DNA of 64,000 nt from a marine gamma proteobacterium HTCC2148. GTDB taxonomy: Bacteria > Pseudomonadota > Gammaproteobacteria > Pseudomonadales > Halieaceae. The position numbers and the translations under genes are program-made. The notes under the pieces are model-generated. The model did not search any database. It was not told the DNA's origin and was given only the letters and a program-made list of their open reading frames with translations. The stretch covers positions 62,001-126,000 of the forward strand of contig DS999228.1 in assembly GCA_000156295.1 (NCBI GenBank), written 5' to 3'. Below, piece after piece: positions 9,542 to 17,939 of the stretch; position 1 is the stretch's first letter; every line of letters starts with the position of its first letter.

Positions 9542-10689
9542 CGGTAGGACGCACTCATATCGACATGGACTTCGGTATTGGTTTTTTCACGCAAGCTCGA
9601 TGCAGATATTCGCTGATCAAGCGCACTTTGATAGGCCTTGCTTTGCAGGGGGAAAGTGATCTCTCGCGACTCCCAGGTTGAGAGCAACATGGCGTTCGCC
9701 AATGCCAGCGAATGAAGCCCGTCTGCAGCGGGCGCGATCAAAGCAGCGCCGTCGAGAATAGCATCCGCGAAATTGGCCAAAACCAAACCATGCTGATTCA
9801 CCTTCCGGTCTGGCGTGATATCGGTCACTTCTGCGCAAGGCATGCCGAACATTTCCCGGGTACTGCGGCTGTAATGACTGGTTGAGGGTGTATTGAGCGT
9901 AAGCAGCAGCGTTCGCCATCGTATGATAGTGCGCCCTGATCGCCGACATATCGAGCTGATAACACCCGGCGCTTCGCCAGTGGAGCCGATAAATACACCG
10001 GAGGCTCCGTTTTCATACTGCAAATATGCAGTGGCCTCATCTTCCACTTCTATATCGTGATAGCGACCAAACTGGCAAAAGCCACGCAGAGTGGCAGGCA
10101 TACCACAAAGCCATTGGAAAATATCCAGATTGTGAATGCATTGGTTCAACAGCAGCCCACCACCCTCGCCTTTCCATGTGGCTCTCCAGTCGCTGGCCTG
10201 AAAGTAAATTTCTGGCCGGAACCAATTAGTCATGGTCCAGTGCGTGCGGGTGATATCGCCCAGCGTCTCGCGGTTAATGCAATCACGCATCGCCTTGAAC
10301 AGGGGATCAGTGCGCTGATTGAGCATCAAGCCGAAGACTTGTGAGGGTTGCTGATTTTCCAGCAGCTGCTCACCTTCGGCAATAGACAGCCCGAGTGGCT
10401 TTTCCATCATCAAATGCAACCCAGCATCCAGGACCTGCAGCCCGACCTCACAGTGGTTAAAGGTAGGGGTAGCCACCAGAACTGCGTCGCAGAGGCCACT
10501 TCGGATCAGCTCCATTGGCTTTGCAAAATGTTGCACGCCGTACTTTTGCGCGAGCTCGCCAGGCTGGCGGGAGCAAATAGCGGTAAGATGGCAGCGCCCG
10601 GCATCTCCAGACCTGAGGTTGTCGATATGTTGCTGCGCTATATTCCCTAGACCGATAACGCCGAGCCTGACGACTGCTGCCTGATTCAT
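9538..10689 (-). CDS. Gfo/Idh/MocA family oxidoreductase (first gene of uronate operon)
   Basis: A classic NAD(P)-binding start (VVRLGVIGLGNIAQQHIDNL) is followed by MMEKPLGLSIAEGEQLL, where EKP carries the catalytic lysine, and by the family C-terminal domain (GEGGGLLLNQCIHNLDIFQWL). The ATG at 10689 is preferred to the TTG at 10707 because GGGGC lies 9 bases upstream; this gives 383 residues. It is the promoter-proximal gene of the minus-strand operon and faces uxuA across the palindromic control region. It is clearly a sugar or sugar-acid dehydrogenase family member, but the substrate is not predictable. It differs strongly from the second Gfo/Idh gene in the same operon, so they are not a recent duplication. 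Confidence 0.88.
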   Translation of the reverse strand: MNQAAVVRLGVIGLGNIAQQHIDNLRSGDAGRCHLTAICSRQPGELAQKYGVQHFAKPMELIRSGLCDAVLVATPTFNHCEVGLQVLDAGLHLMMEKPLGLSIAEGEQLLENQQPSQVFGLMLNQRTDPLFKAMRDCINRETLGDITRTHWTMTNWFRPEIYFQASDWRATWKGEGGGLLLNQCIHNLDIFQWLCGMPATLRGFCQFGRYHDIEVEDEATAYLQYENGASGVFIGSTGEAPGVISSICRRSGRTIIRWRTLLLTLNTPSTSHYSRSTREMFGMPCAEVTDITPDRKVNQHGLVLANFADAILDGAALIAPAADGLHSLALANAMLLSTWESREITFPLQSKAYQSALDQRISASSLREKTNTEVHVDMSASYR

Positions 10690-10749
10690 GCCTGTTAGCC
10701 CCGGCAAGTATTGCCAAATAGATAGACCTGAGGCAAAATTGCCCCCGAT

Positions 10750-10768
10750 AAATTGGTCAGGCCAATTT
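10750..10768. promoter_or_regulatory. Putative FadR/UxuR-type operator
   Basis: The arms AAATTGG and CCAATTT are perfect inverted repeats around TCAGG. The core TGGTCAGGCCA has the spacing of FadR-family boxes (TGG-N5-CCA), and the AAATTGG half-sites match the known UxuR/ExuR operator half-sites of enterobacteria. It is located between the divergent starts of the uronate operon and uxuA, so one bound dimer of the operon's FadR-type regulator could control both directions. Confidence 0.65.
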
Positions 10769-10843
10769 AAGTAATTGCCACCCTACTGTCAAGCTCAGCA
10801 AGGACCTGCGGGTCCAAGAACGCAATTTAGATTAGAGGCTCAA

Positions 10844-12025
10844 ATGCAACAAACCTGGCGCTGGTTTGGCCCCGAAGACCCAGTCACTCTGCAGAACATT
10901 GTTCAGGCAGGAGCCTCCGGCGTGGTGACGTCTCTGCAGCATATACCGACGGGAGAACCATGGCCCCTTGACGAATTGAATTTGCGTAGAGCTGAAATAG
11001 AGTCCCACGGACTGAGCTGGGACGTCATTGAAAGTATTCCCCTGCACAATGATATAAAGACCCGCACGGGAGACTACCAGCGCTGTATCAACAACTATAA
11101 AACGTCTATTCGCAATGCAGGCAGCGCCGGTGTATCGGTTGTGTGTTACAACTTTATGCCGGTCGTCGACTGGACCCGTACTAATCTAAACTACCAACTG
11201 CCCAACGCTTCTGAGGCATTGCGTTTTGAAATGACGGACTTTGCGGCCTACGACGTTTATCTATTGGAGAGAGAAAACGCGAAGGCTGACTATCCGCCCG
11301 AAGTGCTTCAGGCTGCCAAGGGCAGGCTCGAGCAGATGACAGACCAGGAAAAGGCACTGCTCGAACAGAACATTATCGCCGGCTTACCCGGTGGCGAAGG
11401 CTCTTACGGCCGGCAGGAAATTCGCACCGCCATCGCCCAATTTATTGCCCTGGGCAATACCGGTATGCGCGCAAATCTGATTACATTTCTCGAAGAAATC
11501 ATACCCGTGGCTGAAGACAGCGGAGTGCGGATGTGCATACATCCCGACGATCCACCATTCTCCCTGTTTGGCCTTCCCCGAGTAGTTTCAACTGCGGACG
11601 ATGCACGGCTGTTAATGAATGCGGTGCCCAGTACCAGCAATGGCCTTACGCTGTGCGCTGGCTCTTTTGGTGCCAGAGCGGATAATGATCTGATCGCCAT
11701 GGTTCGCGAGTTTGGTCCGCAAATACACTTTGTGCACCTGCGGAATATCAAGCGCGAAGACGACGGATCATTTTATGAATCTGAGCATCTTGACGGCGAT
11801 AACGATATGGTGGGACTGATCAATGCCCTGCTGGATGAAGAGCAAGCCCGTCGGCGGCAGGGGCGCTTCGATAACATTCCCATGCGCCCGGATCACGGCC
11901 ACTTACTGGGTGAGGAGATCGGCCAGTCCAATGTTAATCCAGGCTACTCCTTCAGCGGTCGCCTGAAAGGTCTCGCTGAACTCAGGGGAGTCATTCATGC
12001 ACTCGAGCAAATTCGCACCCAATAG
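10844..12025 (+). CDS. uxuA: Mannonate dehydratase
   Basis: UxuA dehydrates D-mannonate to 2-keto-3-deoxy-D-gluconate. The start is the ATG at 10844, with AGAGG 5 bases before it, giving 393 residues, close to the well-studied UxuA length. Recognisable blocks are MQQTWRWFGPEDPVTLQNI at the N-terminus, MCIHPDDPPFSLFGLPR near residue 235, LCAGSFGAR near 270, and the metal and active-site region MRPDHGH near 350. It is transcribed divergently from the uronate operon over a palindromic operator, so it is probably co-regulated. KDG kinase and aldolase, the next two steps, are not in the window. Confidence 0.95.
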   Translation: MQQTWRWFGPEDPVTLQNIVQAGASGVVTSLQHIPTGEPWPLDELNLRRAEIESHGLSWDVIESIPLHNDIKTRTGDYQRCINNYKTSIRNAGSAGVSVVCYNFMPVVDWTRTNLNYQLPNASEALRFEMTDFAAYDVYLLERENAKADYPPEVLQAAKGRLEQMTDQEKALLEQNIIAGLPGGEGSYGRQEIRTAIAQFIALGNTGMRANLITFLEEIIPVAEDSGVRMCIHPDDPPFSLFGLPRVVSTADDARLLMNAVPSTSNGLTLCAGSFGARADNDLIAMVREFGPQIHFVHLRNIKREDDGSFYESEHLDGDNDMVGLINALLDEEQARRRQGRFDNIPMRPDHGHLLGEEIGQSNVNPGYSFSGRLKGLAELRGVIHALEQIRTQ

Positions 12026-12292
12026 AGTGGCAGGGCTATTCAAGCGACATCATTAACGCTACATTCAAAGCGCTCGTTGTCGGCATGAAAGCCCGAGCAC
12101 GATAAACAGCCACCAGCCAGGTTACAGTAATGACTCAAATAATCGCATTTAGGCTGCCATGGCAGTGTTTGCAGTGTTCGTAGCCACAGACTTGGGCCCT
12201 GTCGCCGGCTAACCAGCACCAGCACCTCATCAGGGGCGCTGAGTCTTGCAAGCGAAATGCTTGCCCTCTTTGCACAGCGAGGCGATCAGTAC
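12026..12292. other. Intergenic, no firm gene
   Basis: There are 267 bases between uxuA and the acyl-CoA ligase. A minus-strand frame (12040-12225, GTG start) encodes a 61-residue cysteine-rich peptide with no clear ribosome binding site and is not called as a gene. No hairpin with a T-tract was seen. Confidence 0.4.
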
Positions 12293-13852
12293 ATGCTCAC
12301 AAATGTTGGACACCTGCTTACGAAGCGTGCCGCTATTACGCCCCATCGGGAAGCGTTTGTTGAATGGGAGCGTAATCGCCGCTTTACATTCAGTGAACTG
12401 AATACGCGCAGTAATCAGATCGCCAGTGTGCTGTTGACTCAAGGTATCAAACCTGGAGACCGAGTAGCTACCCTGTTAAAAAACGGCATTGAGTTTGTCG
12501 AAAGTTATTTCGCTATCGCCAAGATTGGAGCTGTGATGGTCCCGGTGAATTGGCGATTGGTTTCCGTGGAAATCAGCTACATTCTCAAAGACTCAGCCGC
12601 CAGCACCCTGCTCTTCGATGCAGAGTTTGATAACACTGTGGATGAACTGCAGTCTGGCAAACGCGGTGAGCTGCCCTGTCAACATTGGTTGCGATGCTCC
12701 AGGGGCGAAGCCGAGACCCCCGATTGGGCGCAGGACTACGACGAATTGACCGCCAAGGGTGACATAAGTGAGCCCACAACAGGCGCCTCTGGCGATGACA
12801 ATCTATTTATCATGTACACCTCTGGTACGACGGGCCATCCCAAAGGCGCTGTTCATAGTCATGACGGTATGTTGTGGTCACAACTGACCAGCATGTCTAC
12901 CTCAGATATGCGCGGCGATGATCGTTTCCTGTTGGCACTGCCGATGTTCCACGTCGGCTGTCTGAATCCTACCTCGCTGCTAGTTCACCGCGGTGCCACC
13001 GGTGTGATAATGCGAGATCTGGACATGCCGGGCATGTTTAACTGCATAGACGCGGAGAAAATCAGCATATTCATGGCGGTGCCTGCCCTGCTGCAGTTTA
13101 TGCTGCATGCCCCCGAACGAGAGCAATGCGATATTTCCTCGGTTCGTTGGATTGCAACAGGAGCCGCGCCGGTGCCCGTCTCCCTGCTTGATGCCTGGGC
13201 GAAACTGGGAGTCAGCATTCATCAAGCCTATGGCCTCACCGAATCCTGCGGTCCAGGCACTTTACTGCTACCCGAAGACGCCGCAAGTAAAGTCGGCTCC
13301 TGTGGACGACCACAAATGCACACAGAATTGAAAATCATTGACGCCAGGGGCAAGACCATTCCCATGGGCAGCGACGAGCCAGGAGAGTTACTGCTAGCAG
13401 GTCGCCATATGATGAAAGAATACTGGAACAACCCCAAGGCTACTGCCGAAGCCCTGATCGATGGCTGGCTGCACACGGGAGACATCTGCACCTGGGACGT
13501 CGAGGGTTTTATTACTATTTGTGACCGTAAAAAAGACATGGTCATCTCTGGTGGTGAAAATATTTACCCTGCTGAGTTGGAGAATGTACTCGCCGCCTGC
13601 CCGGATGTGCAGGAAGCCGCCGTTATTGGTATACCCTCAGTAAAGTGGGGCGAAACTCCGCTCGCCCTCGTTGTTGCTGCAACGGGAGCATCACCTACTA
13701 ACGAAACCCTGCAGCAATGGTGCAAAGATCACCTGGCGGGTTACAAGGTGCCCCAACTCTACAAAATCGTAGACCATCTGCCCCGTAATCCTTCGGGGAA
13801 GTTATTGAAACCCAAATTGCGCGAACAATACCCGGGGCCGGCCCCATTCTAA
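12293..13852 (+). CDS. Acyl-CoA synthetase (AMP-forming ligase)
   Basis: This is a member of the adenylate-forming superfamily that activates a carboxylic acid to its CoA thioester. The AMP/P-loop motif is YTSGTTGHPKGAVHS near residue 180; the A5 block is QAYGLTESCG near 315; the hinge region is GWLHTGDIC with DRKKDMVISGGENIYP; and the catalytic lysine is in PRNPSGKLLKPKLRE near the C-terminus. I use the ATG at 12293, with GAGG about 9 bases upstream, over an in-frame ATG at 12257; the product is 519 residues. It resembles fatty-acyl or medium-chain ligases, but the acid is not predictable. Its stop overlaps the convergent membrane-protein gene by 4 bp. Confidence 0.92.
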   Translation: MLTNVGHLLTKRAAITPHREAFVEWERNRRFTFSELNTRSNQIASVLLTQGIKPGDRVATLLKNGIEFVESYFAIAKIGAVMVPVNWRLVSVEISYILKDSAASTLLFDAEFDNTVDELQSGKRGELPCQHWLRCSRGEAETPDWAQDYDELTAKGDISEPTTGASGDDNLFIMYTSGTTGHPKGAVHSHDGMLWSQLTSMSTSDMRGDDRFLLALPMFHVGCLNPTSLLVHRGATGVIMRDLDMPGMFNCIDAEKISIFMAVPALLQFMLHAPEREQCDISSVRWIATGAAPVPVSLLDAWAKLGVSIHQAYGLTESCGPGTLLLPEDAASKVGSCGRPQMHTELKIIDARGKTIPMGSDEPGELLLAGRHMMKEYWNNPKATAEALIDGWLHTGDICTWDVEGFITICDRKKDMVISGGENIYPAELENVLAACPDVQEAAVIGIPSVKWGETPLALVVAATGASPTNETLQQWCKDHLAGYKVPQLYKIVDHLPRNPSGKLLKPKLREQYPGPAPF

Positions 13853-14580
13853 CGAGCGAGCACTCTGTCCAGAGTTCCGGGCTCTATGCCAACTAAAGTG
13901 CGATAGAGAACACCAAAAGCAATCACCATCGCCGGCACCGTCCAGATAAGGGGTATGCCCAGCAGCGCTGACGATAAAACGATCACTACCATGGCCACAA
14001 CATCGAAGCCCAGGACCATAAACCATTTATGGCTAATGACTTTACGCGATGTTTCTAGTGCCTCCCAAGGCCCTAGCTTTTTATCGACAGCAAGTGGCAG
14101 CGCTATCTGGTAGCTAACCATCAGGTATATCCCTGGCAAAACGAACAACAGCAAACCCAGTAAAATCATCAGGTTCATAAGCAAGGCGGTCAGGAGTATC
14201 TTCAGAGTATTGTCGTACCAACCGAACAAGCTTTTAGGATTGGGGGACTCACCCATCGCAAGCGCGGTGGCAACAAATGCGAGGCCAACTGCCATCGGCA
14301 TTAACACCACGGCTGACACCAGGTTACCAATGACTTCGATCAAAGTGGGCGGTTGAATTTCCTGCGGATCGACCGGGCCGGCACTGAGAATGGCGAAAAA
14401 CATACCAATCAGGAATGCAAGCCCAATATAAAACAACATTGCCATCCAGACCGTACCCTTGTTACCAGGCACTTTTTCCCAGGCCTCAGACAACAAGGAA
14501 CCGAGGGTCAGCTCATATTCGCCGGTTAAACCCGTTTCTAATGAACCCTTCTGCAAACCGCCGCTTCGCTCGATATCCAT
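13849..14580 (-). CDS. Polytopic membrane protein of unknown function
   Basis: This 243-residue protein has about five to six hydrophobic segments from residue 40 to 235, with a soluble acidic N-terminus. The start is the ATG at 14580, with AGAGG 8 bases upstream; an upstream in-frame start at 14661 has none. The pattern (KVPGNKGTVWMAMLFYIG, then LPGIYLMVSYQIALPLAVD and PWEALETSRKVISHKWF) is that of small bacterial integral membrane proteins related to the DUF975 or glycerophosphodiester phosphodiesterase membrane-domain group. It is convergent with the acyl-CoA ligase gene. No function can be assigned. Confidence 0.8.
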   Translation of the reverse strand: MDIERSGGLQKGSLETGLTGEYELTLGSLLSEAWEKVPGNKGTVWMAMLFYIGLAFLIGMFFAILSAGPVDPQEIQPPTLIEVIGNLVSAVVLMPMAVGLAFVATALAMGESPNPKSLFGWYDNTLKILLTALLMNLMILLGLLLFVLPGIYLMVSYQIALPLAVDKKLGPWEALETSRKVISHKWFMVLGFDVVAMVVIVLSSALLGIPLIWTVPAMVIAFGVLYRTLVGIEPGTLDRVLAR

Positions 14581-14825
14581 TGTGACGCCCTCTTTCTTTC
14601 TATGGGTATATCTACAATATAGCAGCTGCTCACCGGATAGATATAAAATACCCTGAGCCAACTACAGTGCGATCAGGGTCACTGCGCACTGCTTGACTGA
14701 GGCTTCGCAACCCAACCTCGCCAAAGCTGCGAATCTGGTGCAAACTATTGGTTTTTTCAGCGCCCAAAGATGAAGCAGCAGCTTCTAGCCCACGAAATTT
14801 TGCAGCCTCAGCATAGGAAAAAACC

Positions 14826-15746
14826 ATGGCCAGCACCCACACCTATCAGCAGGACCCGCGCAATGCTGATATAAAGATCAACATTAACGACGAGCTGTTT
14901 CATCGAGACCAAGCTGTTATTTCCGTTTTTGATTCCGGCTTCATACTCGGCGACGGCATATGGGAAGGCTTACGTATGCACAACGGGGTGATACCGTTTC
15001 TCGACAAGCATATGAAACGGCTGTGGGAAGGTGCAAAGGCACTGGATCTGGACCTGGGGCTAGAGAAAGATCAACTCAAGCGGCGACTCTACGACACTCT
15101 TAACGCCAACAACATGGATGACAATGTCCATATTCGACTGATGGTGAGCCGGGGCATTAAAGCCACGCCCTACCAGGATCCGGCCGTCACTATTTCAGGT
15201 CCAACCATCGTGATTATTCCAGAGTATAAAAACCCGGACCCTACACTGAATGATCGCGGCATCAACCTTTACACTGTCTACGTGCGCCGCGGATACGCCG
15301 ATGTGCAAGACCCGCGAATTAACAGCCACTCCAAACTGAACTGTATTTTCGGCTGTATCCAGGCTGCAAAAGCCGGAGCGGATGAAGCATTAATGCTAGA
15401 CCCACACGGCCATGTAGCTACTTGCAACTCCACCCACTTCTTCATTGTTCGCGACGGTGAGGTGTGGACATCCTCGGGAGATTATTGCCTGGACGGAATT
15501 ACTCGAAGAAATGTAATCGACCTGTGTAAGGCAAATGGTATTCCCGTTTTCGAGAAAAACTTTTCGGTCATGCAGGCATACGGAGCCGATGAAGCTTTTG
15601 TCACCGGCACATTCGCAGGCCTGACCCCGGTTTTTGATATTGACGGCAGGACCATTGGCAATGGCACGCGCGGTCCAATGGTTGATCGACTGCAGGCGCT
15701 TTACCTGCAGATGATCACTAATGAATGCAACGACGATCGGCGATGA
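14826..15746 (+). CDS. Class IV PLP-dependent aminotransferase
   Basis: This 306-residue fold type IV aminotransferase is related to branched-chain and D-amino-acid aminotransferases. VFDSGFILGDGIWEGLR near residue 37, the PLP-lysine region RINSHSKLNCIF near 165, and the phosphate-binding HVATCNSTHFFIV and DGITRRNVIDLC blocks are typical. The start ATG follows AGGAA by 6-7 bases. Its stop overlaps the start of the sulfotransferase-like gene (ATGA), so the two proteins are probably made together. The substrate is uncertain; the group includes D-alanine, 4-amino-4-deoxychorismate and branched-chain enzymes. Confidence 0.9.
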   Translation: MASTHTYQQDPRNADIKININDELFHRDQAVISVFDSGFILGDGIWEGLRMHNGVIPFLDKHMKRLWEGAKALDLDLGLEKDQLKRRLYDTLNANNMDDNVHIRLMVSRGIKATPYQDPAVTISGPTIVIIPEYKNPDPTLNDRGINLYTVYVRRGYADVQDPRINSHSKLNCIFGCIQAAKAGADEALMLDPHGHVATCNSTHFFIVRDGEVWTSSGDYCLDGITRRNVIDLCKANGIPVFEKNFSVMQAYGADEAFVTGTFAGLTPVFDIDGRTIGNGTRGPMVDRLQALYLQMITNECNDDRR

Positions 15747-16471
15747 CCGTACGTATCGCCATGTGGTCAGGTCCGCGCAATATCTCTACGGCGCTGATGC
15801 GAAGCTGGGAGAACAGGAACGATTGCTCGGTGGTCGACGAACCCTTTTACGCTGCCTATCTTGCTGATACGGGACTTAATCACCCTTGTCGTGAGCAGAT
15901 ACTGCTGACTCAAACTACCGACTATGCGAAAGTCATAGAGGAATTGACCTGCAACCCGGTGAGCGCCCCGCTGCAATACCAGAAGCAAATGACTCACCAC
16001 ATTCCCAGGGGAATGAGTATGAAGTGGTCAGCTACGTTCAAACACTGCTTTCTGATTCGCGATCCTGCGCAGGTTATCGCGTCTTACTTGCAAAAGATGC
16101 CATCTATCGACGAGGAAGCCATTGGTATTAGCCGACAAGCAGAGCTGTTTGAACAAATCACTGGTATCTGTGGCAACCCTCCAGTGGTGATTGACTCTAA
16201 CGACGTACTGCAAAAGCCAACGCAGGTGCTCAAGAATTTATGTCGCAAGCTGGGCATAGAATTTCCCGAGCAGCAAATGCTGAACTGGCCCACCGGGCGC
16301 CGCTCTTCAGACGGAATCTGGGCAAGTCACTGGTACCAAAAGGTAGAGCAATCTACCGGCTTTGGTCAGTATGCCCCTGCTCAGCCTGCGCTCGACGAGG
16401 AGCACCTGGCACTGGCTGAGGCAATGCAAGTGCATTATCGCAAATTGTGGGAACTGCGAATTCGCCCCTGA
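15743..16471 (+). CDS. Sulfotransferase-like P-loop protein
   Basis: A 242-residue protein starts at the ATG overlapping the aminotransferase stop. The N-terminal RIAMWSGPRNISTALMRSW matches the 5'-phosphosulfate-binding loop (PSB) of PAPS sulfotransferases, and FLIRDPAQVIASYL near residue 100 matches the 3'-phosphate-binding block. Overall it resembles the sulfotransferase-like proteins often found next to class IV aminotransferases. The acceptor is unknown. Translational coupling suggests it works on an amino-acid-derived molecule or in the same pathway as the aminotransferase; this is inference. Confidence 0.8.
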   Translation: MTVRIAMWSGPRNISTALMRSWENRNDCSVVDEPFYAAYLADTGLNHPCREQILLTQTTDYAKVIEELTCNPVSAPLQYQKQMTHHIPRGMSMKWSATFKHCFLIRDPAQVIASYLQKMPSIDEEAIGISRQAELFEQITGICGNPPVVIDSNDVLQKPTQVLKNLCRKLGIEFPEQQMLNWPTGRRSSDGIWASHWYQKVEQSTGFGQYAPAQPALDEEHLALAEAMQVHYRKLWELRIRP

Positions 16472-16534
16472 CTTGCCCAACTAGCGCCTTTAAACATGTG
16501 CTGTAGTTTGCCTGAGAGCGCACGGACACAAGCC

Positions 16535-17659
16535 TCAACCTGCCGAAGACAGATGGTTTACCCTATCCAGGGCGTCGGCATATTCAGTTAACAATTCGTA
16601 CATAATATCTCGACAGGAGCTTTCTTCGTTCATTTGACCCACAACCTGCCCAACCGGGTTAAAAGCAATTTTCTGGCAATCGCCAGAACCTGCATATCGA
16701 TGGGTACGGCGCACCGCGTCAAACGTAAGATAACCCTGCAAAGGCATGGGCAATGGATCGGGTGTGTCCTCGCGCTCCCAAGCATCAGTCCAGTCGTTTT
16801 TGAGCATGCGCGCCGTCTTGCCGGTAAAAGAACAAGAACGAATCGTGTCTTCAGAGGTCGCTGATTTATAAGAATCACGCTGCGCGGGTTCAGCCTGCGC
16901 CTCGTTAGAGATAAGCCAGCGAGAGCCCATCCACACGCCCTGTGCACCCATGGACATGGCGGCCAACATCTGGCGGCCGTTGCCTATGCCACCGGCAGCC
17001 AATACTGGCAGCGGCGCAATCGCATCAATCATTTGCGGCCAAAGCACCATAGAGGAAACTTCGCCTGCGTGACCGCCCCCCTCACCGCCCTGGCACACCA
17101 CGAAATCCAGGCCAGCATTTTTGTGGGCGATGCCATGCTTGAGCCGGCCGGCAAGAGCGCCGATCAATCGTCCGGAGTCCTGTACCTGCTTGATCACGTC
17201 CTCTGGCGGAGTGCCCAACGCATTCACAATCATCCGGCATTTAGGCCGCGTCAGCGCTTCATCCACAAGGGCCTGTGCCTGGATAGCAGAGAAGCTGAGG
17301 GTAACCTCTTCATCACCCTCTGGCCATGCGGGCACACCTGCATCAGTGAGCATTTTCTCGGCAAATTTTCGGTGCTGCTCGGGAATGGCGTCCTGCAGCA
17401 TGGCAACCAGTTCCTCTGGAGACGTTTTATCCATTCCTTCATATTTTTGCGGGATAGCGGTGTCCACACCGTAGATATGATCACCAATATGGGCATCGAT
17501 CCAGTCCAGCTCTTCTTTCAACTGCTCGGCGGTAAAACCAACCGCGCCCAGAACCCCTATGCCGCCAGCCTTGGAGACCTCAACAACGACATCACGACAA
17601 TGGGTGAAGGCAAAAATAGGGGCTTCAACACCAAGCTGCTTACAAAATTCGGTTTGCAT
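16535..17659 (-). CDS. Nitronate monooxygenase family flavoprotein
   Basis: This 374-residue FMN-dependent TIM-barrel protein of the 2-nitropropane dioxygenase / nitronate monooxygenase family has APIFAFTHCRDVVVEVSKAG at the N-terminus, CQGGEGGGHAG with the glycine-rich loop and histidine near residue 195, and PVLAAGGIGNGRQMLAAMSMGAQGVWMGSRW (two adjacent phosphate-binding blocks) near 220-250. The family oxidises alkyl nitronates, but many members act on other substrates or are uncharacterised. The gene follows a small ORF and an amidohydrolase in the same direction, with a 93-bp leader. Confidence 0.9.
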   Translation of the reverse strand: MQTEFCKQLGVEAPIFAFTHCRDVVVEVSKAGGIGVLGAVGFTAEQLKEELDWIDAHIGDHIYGVDTAIPQKYEGMDKTSPEELVAMLQDAIPEQHRKFAEKMLTDAGVPAWPEGDEEVTLSFSAIQAQALVDEALTRPKCRMIVNALGTPPEDVIKQVQDSGRLIGALAGRLKHGIAHKNAGLDFVVCQGGEGGGHAGEVSSMVLWPQMIDAIAPLPVLAAGGIGNGRQMLAAMSMGAQGVWMGSRWLISNEAQAEPAQRDSYKSATSEDTIRSCSFTGKTARMLKNDWTDAWEREDTPDPLPMPLQGYLTFDAVRRTHRYAGSGDCQKIAFNPVGQVVGQMNEESSCRDIMYELLTEYADALDRVNHLSSAG

Positions 17660-17752
17660 GAGAATCCTCTGCTCACTATTAGATCGCTACACATTGGAGT
17701 ATTCAGGGGGCATAGAGAATGACCGAAAAGGCCGAATGGTCTTGCAGATTTG

Positions 17753-17914
17753 TCAATTCCCTGTGAGACGAGGGCGCAGGGTTAGACCCGATGCCGTTAG
17801 TGTACAAATACTTAGCAGCGTCTCTACGGCCATGGACTCATCGGCGTGGGTATTCTGCCGGATGTCGTTCCTGATCTGGGGCAGTAGTTCAGAGACGCAG
17901 TCTCCCTCTGTCAT
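17753..17914 (-). CDS. Small hypothetical ORF (53 aa)
   Basis: An ATG-initiated frame lies 25 bp after the amidohydrolase stop and ends 93 bp before the nitronate monooxygenase, co-directional with both. The product is acidic at the N-terminus (MTEGDCVSELLPQIRNDIRQ) and looks amphipathic and protein-like in composition. The only GAGG is about 16 bases upstream, so initiation is doubtful. No family was recognised. Confidence 0.35.
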   Translation of the reverse strand: MTEGDCVSELLPQIRNDIRQNTHADESMAVETLLSICTLTASGLTLRPRLTGN

Positions 17915-17939
17915 AGCGGTTTCGAATGAAACCTCGAAA

